Of a DNA stretch of 28,715 nucleotides, positions 9,730-20,170 are shown piece by piece; the first letter of the stretch is position 1, and every line of letters starts with the position of its first letter. The notes below the pieces were generated by a model. The model was not told where the DNA came from and did no database searches. It saw nothing but the letters and a program-made list of their open reading frames with translations. Both the position numbers and the translations under genes were made by a program. This stretch comes from Reticulitermes lucifugus (lineage: Eukaryota; Arthropoda; Insecta; Blattodea; Rhinotermitidae), in NCBI GenBank assembly GCA_026260175.1, contig JAKCWW010000101.1, positions 76,348 to 105,062 of the forward strand, read 5' to 3'.

Positions 9730-11587
9730 AGAAACCAACCGTAAATACAAATGTCAACTGTAGGCCACACTTTACAAATAAGGTGTCATTACTCTAAAAT
9801 TTAACAATAAATTCTGTTTAAAATTCACATAAATTCATACAAAAGTTGTTCATCTTTTTGTATTACTTTGTACGGTTTCACTTGCCCGTTTTATGGAGTT
9901 TTCGAAAGATATTCAAATTAAAATTAAGATTGTTCTTTTATTTTCTCGTAACAACAGTAGTTATTGCTAGTGAAACTTATTATATGCCATCGTTCATATT
10001 ATTGTACCATGACAGCCAAGAACCGAACAATGGGCAACAACGTATCGGGGAATCCGTTTCTTTGAGCGTTACATTACGTATCTCCACATTACCGTTATCA
10101 TTGTCCTCCAGCTGAAATTTTATCAGTAAAATTGCATTAATCAGTACAAGTACAGTTCTAAACTTATGCTGTTGCAAATTGTCGTGGATTTTGATTGGTT
10201 TAAGTTAACTCATGCAGTGGACAAATACACACAATTTATAAATTAATCTAAGGAAGTAAATTTCGACTTCTAATATTCAGATAGGGCGAAACTAATTTTT
10301 CGCCAAAATGTTTTGTGTGCACGATCTATCATACAAACTTTCACAAACATCCATTTCAGACTTCTGAAGATGAAAACACACAAACACACAAGAGCTGCTG
10401 AAACAGACATGAACTGACGGTCAGACACACATGCAGGCAGGCAGCCAAGCAGACAGATAGAAAGGCAGTGACAGAAGCTGTGTGCTAACATAGTTTTGTT
10501 CGCAATATGTGCATATTATTACATAATGAAACATTTATCCAAAATACTTTCAGTATGTTATGTTCTCTGTTTATAGGACTGATTGAAATTAGAAGCATAT
10601 GGCTATTTTATAGTGGGCCTAGAATCACATCTCTCCTGTCCTTTTTATTTGAAGTTAAAAGAAGAGCTGTTGCGACACTGACTTTTAACCTTACGGTACG
10701 CGTATTATTAAACAATGAAGTGGCAAGAAGATGCTCACGTTCACCTCCCCTGATTACGTAGAACTATGATTCTTTATTTATACTGCCACTGCGATGGTAT
10801 TTGCTACCCCCTGGGATTCTTGTTCACACTGAAGAACTGCAGTCGTGATCTAAGGTATCCCCAAACACCTTTTTCATTCGCTTCCGCAGAAAGAAAGGTC
10901 AGAAGTCAGCAGCATGTAGCGATGCGTCTTCGGTTCACGGATCGGTACTCCCACTGTATCAACTTCTCCAATGAAACCGATCTTTGAATCGAAATATACG
11001 TACGCACCCTTTCACGTTACTTGAGTTTGTGCTCAGGACAGCACCCCCACATAGCAAGTTAACGAAGCAGTACTCCGATTGCCTTATATTCGGTTCCAAT
11101 ACTTACACTAAACAGCCGATACTACGACAACCCTTTAGGCTTGTAACCACGGGTAAAACTAGGCGATTAGATTCTCTTAACATTTTACTAGCTATTCTAC
11201 CAGTGGCGAGGACAACTGGCAGGGCCCCCAAGCGACTCAATAATGGGGGGCCACCTCTAATTATAATTATTAGCGTAGACAGTCCCAGCATCCTTCAGAA
11301 TGTTGCCGTCTGCCAGACAGAAGAATGCAATCCAGTCCGAAAGAACTCACAACACATTTTAGTATTATGCAAGTTTGGGGCTCCCCGCAGAGCAGGGTCT
11401 ACGGGGGCCTTACCTAAGTCACTGTAACCGACTAAAGCTTCTGTGTTATTTCTCAGTATGTCCACACGACTGTCAGGAGAGTAGGCCTACTTTCAAACAG
11501 GCCACGACCACCTACTCCCAAACTTTATGTTATTTGTACCGTACATTTTTCTTGATTACATAAAATAGCTGGTGTAATAAACAATTG
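9730..11587. other. Unassigned sequence, including the longest open frame
   Basis: No recognised gene. 10376-10470 is cryptically simple sequence rich in ACAC, CAGG and CAGA. The plus-strand frame at 10984-11427 has 147 codons from its ATG, only a little above what I estimate as the longest chance frame in 28.7 kb of this composition. It has no domain, signal peptide or motif I know, and no splice-site or codon-use argument supports it. 11480-11525 (AGGCCACGACCACCTACTCCC) resembles the body of the second SINE type at 28500-28570, weakly. Confidence 0.5.
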
Positions 11588-11632
11588 AGTCCCTGAAGAT
11601 GAACTGTAACATAGTTCGAAACATGTTGGACT
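11588..11632 (+). ncRNA. Candidate hammerhead ribozyme, PLE type (best copy)
   Basis: Stem I is AGTCC (11588-11592) with GGACT (11628-11632), five perfect pairs. CTGAAGA (11593-11599) fits the CUGANGA core. One extra U (11600) follows, then stem II GAACT (11601-11605) with AGTTC (11613-11617), loop GTAACAT. GAAA is at 11618-11621. The palindrome ACATGT (11621-11626) would supply A15.1-U16.1 and a stem III that can only form between two molecules or two tandem copies. U17 is 11627, so cleavage is predicted between 11627 and 11628 (GUU). Type I hammerheads with very short stem III are known in Penelope-like retroelements. The extra U between the core and stem II recurs in sister motifs, so it is a family trait and may reduce or abolish activity. 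No Penelope ORF is next to it. Confidence 0.6.
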
Positions 11633-11639
11633 ATTTTAA

Positions 11640-12653
11640 TATAGACTGTTTTAAATAGCAGATAATAAAGAGTGTACATTGGTCATATCACGGTTTTATA
11701 TACTCCCAAACTATTAGGCATACCTATTAAACTTCTCATTTCATTCGACGCTATTTAAACTCTGTAGTTTCAAAAAACACCATTAAAGAATTGCTTAATC
11801 TAAACCGTAGTATACCTACTAGCCACTACTAGGTTTTCTTAGCTTCTCACGGCAAACAGCGCTGTAATGGTATAAACAATTCCAGATTCCTTACAGTCTT
11901 TTTAGGTTATTGTCCTTTTATTTCAGCCCACATTAAACAATGCCTGCAGCTCACAACGCATACTTAAACCTAGGAACGACCGCACGGCACTGCTTCAGAT
12001 ACAAAATGTTTACTACACATTCGCAAATAATACGTTTTTGTCATTTTAATTATCACTTGTCGCAATGGAATGGCCCGTCCTCAGCTTGCAAATGGAAGAG
12101 ACGGCATCCTGATATGGAGGGTAGGTGCAAATATACTGAATAAGCAGTCTCCGACAGCCGACAAAGGGTGGTACCCAGACGGAGGTCGGGCGGGCGGAGA
12201 GCTATGAATTACCAAAGCAGAAATCCACCATTTTGAAAAAACCTGCAAGCGACATTGAAATTTGGATGCATTGTTCAGTACAATGGTATGCAATCGAAAA
12301 AGGACACGGACCGGATTCACCTGGCTCACATTCGTTTCCAGTGATGGGACATTTTCATGTAACAAATTCCATAAAAGCGGGGGATTTTCTTGGAGAGATA
12401 AGCTTCTTAAGACAGACTTTCCAAGTATTGAGGTCGATGGGTTGGTACCCTTACTTCATGTTCCAGACGTCATAGGCTGAAGTCTTGGTCGCAATTAAGG
12501 TTCTTCGCGTTTCTTCTCAGCCACAACACAGAAATTCCGCGATATTACCTCAAGTTAGTCCACGATCACGTCCTTTCACGGCCTTTTAAATTTATCAATC
12601 ACTAATCATCATATAACTCGGTCCTCTACATCTGAGCTACGGAAAGCGCTATT
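11640..12653. other. Unassigned sequence with one suspected repeat
   Basis: Mostly unrecognised. On the minus strand 12040-12180 can be read as HPLSAVGDCLFSIFA-TLHI, then, after frame changes, SSICKLRTGHSIAT. I recall this kind of translated repeat from cockroach sequence databases but cannot name the element. Frames at 12233-12480 are unrecognised. Confidence 0.35.
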
Positions 12654-12702
12654 AAATAAATAATAAATATACAAATAAATAAATAAAATAAATAAATAAA
12701 TA
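12654..12702. repeat. (AAAT)n microsatellite, imperfect
   Basis: About twelve AAAT-like units (AAATAAATAATAAATATACAAATAAAT...) with a few interruptions. Confidence 0.95.
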
Positions 12703-12704
12703 AG

Positions 12705-14100
12705 GACTCTGTTGTATGGAACATGTTACGTGTTCTATTAAAATGACCAAACAGTTCCACAAAGTACTTTGCAGATTTATTTTCCAAAATTACAAACTAA
12801 AAATATAACTTCAGGTAATACTCAGCTAGGAAGTGTGTTAACCCTTTAAATAGTAGTAGTTAAATACATTTATCGCTCAATTAAAATACAAAATTCTGCA
12901 CACAGAGTGTATTTATGTATTTTGGATGATTCTCAGTATAAAGAGCGACTGTTTCCTTATACAAATTAAAGGATTGATCTTTTTAATGGAGAGGCGTGGA
13001 TATCTATAATGTAAAAACACAATTTATAAGTATTATTTAGATTAAATTCATGCTTCCTAAAGGTGTACAGACTAGTGATTACTATATGTACCACCAGGCC
13101 TAACACTAATAACTCTGCATTTCTTCCACACAGTATATTTATGTGTTCCGTGTGAGTCACACAGTAAAACAATTATTTCTGCCATAAACAATTAAACAAT
13201 TGGTTTTTATAATGGAAGCCTATCGTTTTCTCTGTGAGGTACGAACTGAATCTTTATATATAATGCGGATTATCTGTAGTATTCAAAGGGTCAAACTGCG
13301 TTTTCGCTTTCCTCGGAATAGATGTGATGCATCATTTTGCAGATTCTAAACCCGTCTCTACAAAGTAAATATACCATATATTTATAAGTCACTTATTAAG
13401 GTATCAAGGAATTTAATAATAAATTTTTACCGGAAAGGACCCTCTTTTCATCAGTGGACCAAACAAACAGGGATCTCGAACTGTACCATCATATACCCGT
13501 TTCAGCATCCTTTGTGAATTAAAAATACTCGTAAAACAGCAGATTTGGCCTTTTATTCTTCACTTCCTGAGTCTGTACCTATCGCAGCTTGAATAACGAT
13601 AAACAAATGCACGAGTCGGCAAATATAGCTAAATTTTACTTTTGGCTTCTCTTTGTCGCTCAGAATGTTAAGGAATGACTAGATGAAACCAATCCAGATG
13701 AACCGACATGGATGTCAATGAGAGTGCTCCGAGTTTCCGTTCCTACTACACGATTGTAGTAGACCGTTTTAAGACGCTGTATCAGCTCTTAATAAGAAAT
13801 ATTAAGCATTTAAAACCACGTATAATAGGATAGTTTTAACTGTCGAAATGGGGAAAGTGTGAAGAAGTGATCGTAGCATATCTTATCTCGTGGGAATCAA
13901 TCACGCTAGATAACGTTAGTTTGGTCTAAAGTTAAAATGGACCTGAACCCTCACTCGTAGCATTTTCCGTGTGTTGGTTCTCTGTGAGCTATTCTGATAT
14001 CCATGCACTAACGATGAAAAAAAAACGGGCAGGCCACACATACCGATGTTGAGTAAGCAAACGCAGGAGATGAGAACTGGGATATTTTATGTGATATTAT
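12705..14100. other. Unassigned sequence
   Basis: About 1.4 kb of AT-rich sequence without a recognised feature on either strand; open frames are under 70 codons. Confidence 0.5.
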
Positions 14101-14102
14101 AC

Positions 14103-14345
14103 AGGCCGTTTCAAAAACATGGACCCGATTTAAAATTGCTAAATCTCTGCAACCACGAACCGCCCATGAATGAAACTCTTACCATTTGAAAGGGCGGGGC
14201 ATAGAGTTTCTAATGACCGCCGCTAGATGCCTCTCCCGACGCACCAACAGTATTGTGCATTTTGTTGGTCCGAGTGTTGCGTATTAGTTACCGACAATGC
14301 ACGGAATGAACAATATAAAGTTTAACCGGGATACTGCAGTCCATA
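14103..14345 (+). mobile_element. Possible mariner-like element 5' end
   Basis: CAGGCCGTTTCAAAAACATGG and ACCCGATTT at 14103-14132 resemble the terminal repeat of some insect mariner-like elements (a GTTTCAAAAA block followed by a CCGATTT block), and GACCGCCGCTAGATGCC at 14217-14233 resembles their leader. An ATG at 14297 begins a short frame that runs into the SINE at 14345. No transposase motif survives and I find no matching inverted end, so this rests on recognition of the end only. Confidence 0.35.
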
Positions 14346-14590
14346 TACTGGGTAGGTTTCGGACTGGACGATCCGCAATTCGAATCCCCGCAAAGGAAAG
14401 AAAGTTTTCCTTTCTCCAAAACGTCCAAACCGGCTCTGGGGACCCTCCAGCCTCCTATTCAGTGGCTACCGGGGGTAAAGCGGCCGGGGCGTAAAACTAA
14501 CACATTCACTTAGTGCCGAGGTTACGAAAGAGTGGAGCTATGCCCCTCCTGCCCCCATATCCCTTTGTGGTGTGGACTGACAAAACTTTA
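14345..14590 (+). repeat. tRNA-derived SINE copy 4
   Basis: B-box relic AATTCGAATCC at 14377-14387, then CCAAACCGGCTCTGGGGACC, CAGCCTCCTATTCAGTGG, GGGGGTAAAGCGGCCGGGGCG, TAGTGCCGAGGTTACGAAAG, GTGGAGCTATGCCCCTCC and the tail AACTTTACTTTTTAC. The A box is damaged (TAGGTTTCGG near 14353), and the A-B distance is short. It directly follows the possible mariner-like end. SINEs are copied by reverse transcriptases supplied by LINE-type elements. Confidence 0.85.
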
Positions 14591-14599
14591 CTTTTTACA

Positions 14600-15477
14600 T
14601 ATATAATCTGAAATGTATTGTCACTTGCCGGATTCGGTTCGCGGATCTTTCGTCTATAACCTTATTACAAAAATAAGCCATGCTGGTATACCATCTTATA
14701 TTTCACAGCCGGGCAGAATTTCCTGAAAGACCGGTAGCAGAATATATAGCCCGTATTATGAAACACGACTAATTACGTCACACTGCTCTCAAATCATACT
14801 AGGTACATAATGGGAACACAGGCAAAACGTTAACAGGCTTCATGCTTCATTGACTCTTACCATAGTCAGCACACATCCAACAGAGCACACATTCAAAACG
14901 TTCTTTAAAAGTCACTCATTCACTTAGTTGCCTGCCAGTTTGTACAAGCCATAGCAGGAGTTTTCCAATCTTTGCATCATAGAGACTCCTCCCTTCCCCT
15001 CAAACAAACGGTCCCATTGCCACACGAAGCGCTCTCTAGTGTACGTCCTACAATATAATAAGCTTTTGAGATTCTAATGAGGCTTCCTTTACTTCCAGGT
15101 AATAGGAAGCTTTCGACGATGCGCACGAAAGGTTTGTACACCTCTAGTCTCAAATCACCCCACATTATGGGCGAAATACGAAGGTAAAATGAAAAGGAAT
15201 AAGGCAATGTGGGCTTTGAGGCTCTCACGGAGTTGACTATGGAGATTAGTGATTTATGCTACGTGACGCCGTGTATTTTGGTACACAGATATCGACAAGC
15301 TGTCTGTCTTCAAAGTACTTTATCTTCCAAAATATACAGCGTCACATCATTGATGACAGTACCCTTCATGGCAATGATCTAACTCTGCAGCACAGTCCTT
15401 GTTCAGAAGCTCACAGTTCCTCAGCTAGTTTTCATGGCAAGATGCTTTCTGAAATAGCAGTTCGGCTACAACTCAAC
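14600..15477. other. Unassigned sequence
   Basis: No recognised feature. Short frames on both strands (for example 14977-15228 minus and 15256-15486 plus) match no family I know. Confidence 0.5.
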
Positions 15478-15479
15478 TA

Positions 15480-16453
15480 CAGGTAGCCCTCGATTTGCGC
15501 CGGACCAATTTGCGCCGATTCAGAATAAGGCCGATTTTGAAACCAGGAGGTAAAAAAAAGTGAAAAAATTATATTTTACTATTATTTATAACGTTCGTAC
15601 TGCTTCTTATACTAAATCGCAATTCTTACAACGCTGATTTTGAATAAAAATTATAAATACAGTCATCTGTGCAATTACGTATGTAATCGGTAAAAGCTGC
15701 TTGTAAAATGTAAACTTTTGCATATGCGAGTTTGCTCTTATGCGATTTCATTCCCGGCGCTTTAACCTATCGAAGGACAAATTTAATCTCTGTGGAGGTC
15801 CCGGGGTTATTTTTATCATGAAATTTTGATAGAAACAACGAAGAAATCACGACAGTCCACACTGCATGCTTTCTTTAAAAAAACGTGACGATCCTCAACC
15901 AGGAACTTCGTCAGAGAACTAACGCTGCTTCATTTCGCCATTGCCGATTGTAAGTGTACAAAATATATTTTTTAAATTCCCTTTATTATATTTACGTTAT
16001 TTCAGAGCTTTAAATGCAATGCCATTATATTACTCGTCAATGTTTGGGTGCCGGGAACGCGTGTCATTGACTTCCCATTCATTTACATTATATGTGTAAA
16101 ATCGTTTCCATTTACGACTTTACGACTTCATTTCTCTCAATTCAAGCTGGATATTTCATCATTTGTCTATTAGAATTGGCTTCCCAGTACAAATTACAGG
16201 CTATTTTTCAATCCTTGCGTTCTACAAAAATCCATAAGCGTAAAACGTTTTCTGAGCAACGGTAATAGCCGAGACGAAACTTCTTGAAATTTTTAATTAC
16301 TTAGGGAAGCATTTTAAACTAAAAGCGTCGAACTTGCCTTATTTTATTTTCGAATCTCAAGTTAGTTAATTTTCTTTTTGGACCAGTGCAACTTCCTCTT
16401 GTAGATACTTCGTCCTTTCTTGTCCCTTCTGGCGCAAATACCACGGAGTACAG
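15480..16453 (+). mobile_element. Candidate shrunken pogo/Tigger-like DNA transposon
   Basis: After a TA (15478-15479) the sequence CAGGTAGCCCTCGATTTGCG has the look of a pogo/Tigger terminal repeat (CAG..., TA target). At 15832-15876 the plus frame gives KKSRQSTLHAFF. After an A-run that shifts the frame by one base, KKRDDPQPGTSSEN follows with a stop at 15920-15922. A QSTLxxFFK stretch followed by a Pro/Thr/Ser tail is typical of the C-terminus of these transposases. At 16431-16453 GGCGCAAAT, nine bases complementary to the left end, is followed by CCACGGAGTACAGG, a possible decayed right end. The DNA-binding and catalytic regions are absent. End-to-end pairing is imperfect, so I hold this loosely. 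Confidence 0.4.
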
Positions 16454-16714
16454 GAGCAGCTCAGATTTCGATAATCTCCCTGAATAACGGCATGACAGAA
16501 ACTGAAAAAATATCACTGCTCAGCAAAATGTAGCACACATTTCTTGTGACTTACAACATGAAAGCTGTGAGTTACGTAGTGTACAATATTCCTGATCGAA
16601 AAAGACATGTCAAACAAAAATGTGAATGGAAATGTAAACGTTCGGGTCCCTTGAATTTCCGTTACAAGCAGATTTTAATGCGGGGATTCAAGTATTCAGG
16701 GAAGTGATGTTCTG

Positions 16715-16990
16715 TGTGAGTAGTTTCCGACGTTTCAAAACATCGCAGTGCCTTCATATTAACTGCACACCGAATGATACAGTGTCACGTCCCAGAAGAC
16801 CTGATTCTTCAGCAGCACCGATGTGAGAACCTAAAATCTCGCAGACTTAATGTGTTACTGAAAACATCGCTTAAGAATGTTGTACACTTTTCAAAACAAG
16901 TTGGTCTGTCGACCATATACCCAAATTTAGAAACCTGCCTGGAACTCTCCCGTTAACGGTATGATGCCCTTCCCGTAAATTGCTGTTTCC
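16715..16990 (+). repeat. Interspersed repeat 'H', copy B (longest)
   Basis: The box TGTCACGTCCCAGAAGACCTG (about 16781) leads into a stretch translating as VPEDLILQQHRCENLKSR. Bases 16859-16990 (TGAAAACATCGC... TTTCAAAACAAGTTGGTCTG... ATACCCAAATTTAGAAAC... GGAACTCTCCCGTTAACGG... AATTGCTGTTTCC) are mirrored on the minus strand at 20171-20303 with roughly three quarters of bases conserved. A decayed hammerhead-like core (GAAAC, complement of 16732-16736) lies on the opposite strand ~45 bases before the box. The 60-codon frame at 16774-16956 is a repeat reading, not a recognised gene. Confidence 0.6.
16732..16757 (-). ncRNA. Degenerate hammerhead-like motif (copy B)
   Basis: On the minus strand ATGAAGG (for CTGANGA), then GCACTGCGATGTTTT, then GAAACGTCGG. 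The GAAAC and the ACGT palindrome plus C (GUC triplet) are kept; the first core box and stem I are not. Confidence 0.3.
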
Positions 16991-16994
16991 AAAG

Positions 16995-17330
16995 CACTTA
17001 TTGGTCTATGATACTGTGTCCTTAGAAGTGAATGCTTCGACTCTGGAAACAGTCATCATTCAGACGGGGCCGTCGTGTGAGTGACACAGGTATGGCAGCA
17101 CGTCAACTCCTTTCCCATTGAAGGAGAAAGGAGGTCTCATAAATAGAGCCGCTTCGCACGATCTTGGCTCTGCGGCTGACAGTCGAGGCGAGTTTAGACT
17201 TTCACTGAAGGCAATGAGAACACACAGAGACTAAGCAGCAAATATAAAATATCTAGTGTAAAAAAATTATACGAGCAAGCAAAAGTAACTTTCATCTGGA
17301 ATGTTTCGCGTAAATCTGCAGATACATTAC
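16995..17330. other. Unassigned sequence
   Basis: No recognised feature. It may hold earlier, unrecognisable parts of the RT-A copy that becomes readable at 17331. Confidence 0.45.
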
Positions 17331-17990
17331 TGTGCTATACAAATTCTGTGACGACTGTGTGGTAAAATGGAATGGAAATGAATGTGGGAAAACTAAGGTA
17401 ATGAGGAACTCAAGGCAACCATACCCAATAGAAATTATGATAGAACAAAAACAAATGAAGAATGCGGAATATTTCAACTATTTGGGTAGCCTGACAACAA
17501 AACGATGCAAGATGTACATGTGAAATTAAATCCAGAACTGCCATGGCAAAAGCAGCATTGAAGAAGAATAAGAAGAAAAGAAGACTCTTTTCACCAGCAA
17601 ATTTGAGTTAAATTTAAGGAAGAAACTAGTGATGTGCTACATTTGGTGCATAGCTTTTATGTTGCTGAAACTTGGAAAAGATCAGTTGGACCTATCGTGT
17701 TGGAATGAAGTATTACGTAGAGTTAAGAAGGAGAGTAATATCCTACATACGATAAAAGGAACGAAGGCTAACTGGACTGGTCACATCTTGCGTAGGAACT
17801 GCCTTCTAAAACACGTTATTGAAGGAAAGATAGAAGGACATACGTGACGGGAAGACGAGAAAGACGACGTAAGCAGTACTGGATGATCTTAAGGAAAAGA
17901 GAGGACACTGGAAATTCAAAGAGGAGGCACTAGATTGCACTCTGTGGAGAACTCGCTTTGGAAGAGGCAATGTACTGCTCGTAATATCGA
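17331..17990 (+). pseudogene. Non-LTR retrotransposon RT-A, reverse transcriptase C-terminal region
   Basis: In order on the plus strand: LYKFCDDC..GNECGKTKVM (end of the RT domain, after the catalytic ADD box), then QPYPIEIMIEQKQMKNAEYF and NYLGSLTT. A frameshift near 17520 follows, then EIKSRTAMAKAA and KKKRRLFS. A second shift leads to LRKKLVMCYIWCIAF, then DQLDLSCWNEVLRRVKKES, NILHTIKGTKANWTGHILRR and NCLLKHVIEGKIEG, with a stop at 17845-17847. The basic tail LLDDLK...WKFKEEALD follows out of frame to ~17990. Compared with the usual order, about 30 codons around the GAETWTLRK...WCWRRM block seem deleted between CYIWCIAF and KDQLD. The RT catalytic part and the endonuclease are missing. 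Family: LINE-type endonuclease/reverse transcriptase, RTE-like from memory. It cannot be functional. Confidence 0.85.
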
Positions 17991-17994
17991 CTAT

Positions 17995-18498
17995 GTCATG
18001 AATGTATGCGTGGTAAAGAGAAAGATCCACAATTACTAGTCACGGTGCCACCATATGACGGTGTTATCATACTCGCCATATCACCCACCAATTCAGGACT
18101 ATGATTTCCACACACAATCCTTCATTTAATTCGTTCGTATATATTGCAGCCCTACAGGAAACTACAAAATAAAAACTTCGCTCAATATTCATGCCATGAA
18201 TGATATGTTATCGGCAAAGTACGACGCTGCAATGACGACCGAAGCACGTCTTGACTCCTTCAAAACGACAACTGCCATCCGGCTTTAACTAAAAAAAAAA
18301 AATCACTCACTCGCATATTCACAAACCAAGCGCAATTACATAGATTCGAGGCTGTAATAAGATCTTGGGTTGGAAACTTGACCTAGAATTCAAGTAAGGA
18401 ATTCCCTTGAAGAGATACGTTAGAGGAAGAAAAGTACTTGTGATGATTCATGTTCTATAATATATAGGAAATTAATTACGTGCAGCAGAGTCCTTCAA
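17995..18498. other. Unassigned sequence
   Basis: No recognised feature apart from a 12-base A run at 18291-18302, which has no retrotransposon body on its 5' side that I can identify. Confidence 0.5.
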
Positions 18499-18665
18499 AT
18501 GCTGATAATCGCCCAGGGGGTCGACAAATTCCGGACTTTTCTTCAAACCGAAGGTTCAGAATCACGTTCATACCAGTGCGCTACTGGTCTCAGTCCTAAG
18601 CCCTTTTTTCCAGGCCATACCCAAAGAGTAAAATTCTTCCAGAGTCAATTCAGTATTTTCAAACC
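18499..18665 (+). repeat. Candidate tRNA-derived SINE (different family)
   Basis: TCGCCCAGGGGG at 18509-18520 is one mismatch from a Pol III A box (TRGYNNARNNGG), and GGTTCAGAATC at 18553-18563 resembles a B box with one inserted base, 44 bases downstream. The intervening GTCGACAAATTCCGGACTT has the look of a tRNA anticodon-arm region. The downstream body (CTACTGGTCTCAGTCC, AGCCCTTTTTTCCAGGCC) does not match the main SINE family here. No 3' tail is obvious. Confidence 0.4.
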
Positions 18666-18920
18666 TAAAAATGAGTCTTAAAGTGCTTCTTCTATTAAGG
18701 GTTCCCGTCTAAAACTTTACATGACTTTCTTATGTCCCTCAAGCGAGCTATGTATCACATGTGTCATTCACTGATTTGATCACAATAAACATGTACCGGG
18801 AAGAATAAAGTCTATGAAGCTGATCATTAGGTAATCTTCGGATTTCTCCTCTTACTTCCACTCTCTTAGGTATCTTAGCACCATGTTCTCAAACAGCCTC
18901 AATCTACGTTTTTCCCTTAG

Positions 18921-19555
18921 TTCAGATACTTGGAAACAACACTAACAAATAAAAATCTCATTCGTGAAGAACTTAAGAGCAGACTGAAGTCAGGGAATGC
19001 TTGCCATCATTCGGTGAAGAATCCTTTGTCTTCCATTTGCTATCCGAACCTATAAAGATATAGATACAGGCCTACAGAACTGTAATTGTGCCTGTTGTTT
19101 TCTGTGGGTGTGAGAGGTGGTCGTTCAAACTGAGGGAGGAACATATCCTGAGGGTGTTCGAGAATAGTGTGCTGAGGAGGACATTTGGGCTTAAGAGGGA
19201 CGAGGTAACAGGAGATTGGAGAAGACTAGGAGCTTTATGCTCCGTACTCCTCACCAAACATTATTCTGGTGATCAAGGAGAATGAGATGGGCGGGGCATG
19301 TGGCACGTATGGAAGATAGGAGAGGTGCATACAGGGTTTTGGTGTGGAGACCTGATGGAAAGAGACCACTTGGAAGACCTAGGCGTAGATGGGAGGATAG
19401 TATTAAAATGGATCTTCAAGAAGTGTGATGGGGAGGCAGGAACAGATGGCGGGCGCTTGTGAATGCGGTAATGAACCTTCGGGTTCTATAAAGTGGGGGA
19501 AATTTCTTGACTAGCTGACGACCTGTTAGCGTCTCAGGAAGGACCCTACTCCGTG
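18921..19555 (+). pseudogene. Non-LTR retrotransposon RT-B, C-terminal region and 3' UTR (copy 3, longest)
   Basis: Readable on the plus strand: YLGTTLTNKNLIREELKSRL, then SGNACHHSVKN, then VFCGCERWSFKLREEHILRV and FENSVLRRTFGLKRDEVTGD. After a frameshift comes [16 protein letters not shown]. After another it reads [20 protein letters not shown], then [20 protein letters not shown] and DLQEV, with an in-frame TGA. It resumes at [16 protein letters not shown] with the end codon at 19489-19491. The catalytic RT and endonuclease domains are missing (5' truncation). The 3' UTR (CTTGACTAGCTGACGACC, AGGAAGGACCCTACTCCGTGG) matches copies 1, 2 and 4, and runs directly into the tetranucleotide tail. 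At least two frameshifts and one stop make it dead. Confidence 0.88.
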
Positions 19556-19668
19556 GAGTTAGTTAATCAGTTAGTCAGTCAGTCAGTCGTTAGTTGTTAG
19601 TCAGTCGTTAGTTAATTAGTCAGTCAGTCAGTCGTTAGTTAGTTAGTTAGTTAGGTAGGCAGGCAGGC
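19556..19668. repeat. TTAG/TCAG tetranucleotide array, probable RT-B 3' tail
   Basis: A 113-base array of interchanging TTAG, TCAG and TCGT units ending in TAGG/CAGG units. It begins exactly where the shared RT-B 3' UTR ends (after CCGTGGAG), so I read it as the simple-repeat 3' tail of the retrotransposon, as several LINE clades carry instead of poly(A), expanded after insertion. It is not the insect telomere pentamer TTAGG. Confidence 0.85.
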
Positions 19669-19844
19669 ACACTACGCTTCAGACTCGCAGGTGGATACCG
19701 GTATAGTAAAACCATTCTTAATGCGGAACGAAAGTGTTTAACTAAGAAGTAACCTCAGTAACAAATTTTAATTATGGTAATAGATCACAGTATCTTTTTG
19801 GTTTATTGGAAGAATCTGTTAGTATCAAAGGTTGCAGTCTATAA

Positions 19845-19932
19845 TGCCGGTGACAATGCATCTTGAGTCACGAATTGGAAAAGATTCGGAAGAAGTGGTT
19901 GGGACGTAATCATGATAGTATTCTGGCATTTG
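19845..19932 (-). repeat. Second SINE type, body fragment
   Basis: On the minus strand AAATGCCAGAATACTATC..., TTCCGAATCTTTTCCAATTC and GACTCA line up with 28506-28580 (AAATGCCGGGCCAGTACCTC..., TTCCAAATTCTTTCCAATTT, CATTCA). The match is gapped and roughly two thirds identical. The surrounding 87-codon minus frame (19825-20088) is therefore more likely a repeat than a gene. Confidence 0.4.
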
Positions 19933-20170
19933 CTTGGAGTGTTTGATGAAACAACGGACAAACTCAGTTACGATAGTCAGTGTCCTGGCCGAGATTAGAA
20001 AGGGGCCCCTCCGAATAAAAATATAATCTAAAGCGTTACAGTGCCCTTTTGCTATGAATTGTCTACTGACATGCTGTCTTACTCTCATGACAGCCTCACC
20101 TGACTTACAGTTGTTTCAGAAATTGAAAACTTGACTTTTGAAGACGCGATATTTCTAATAAATAAGTGTG

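Noticed and set aside
10270..10491. Cys-rich secreted-like peptide on the minus strand
   Set aside because: Arises from simple ACAC/CAGG/CAGA sequence; no cysteine spacing matched a known family.
10984..11427. Longest open frame (147 codons, plus)
   Set aside because: Only slightly above the chance maximum I estimate for this composition, no domain, motif, signal peptide or homologous copy seen.
18291..18302. Poly(A) tail of a processed retrocopy
   Set aside because: No recognisable gene or element body precedes it and no target-site duplication was evident.
19556..19668. Insect telomere repeat (TTAGG)n
   Set aside because: Unit is four bases (TTAG/TCAG) and attached to a retrotransposon 3' UTR.
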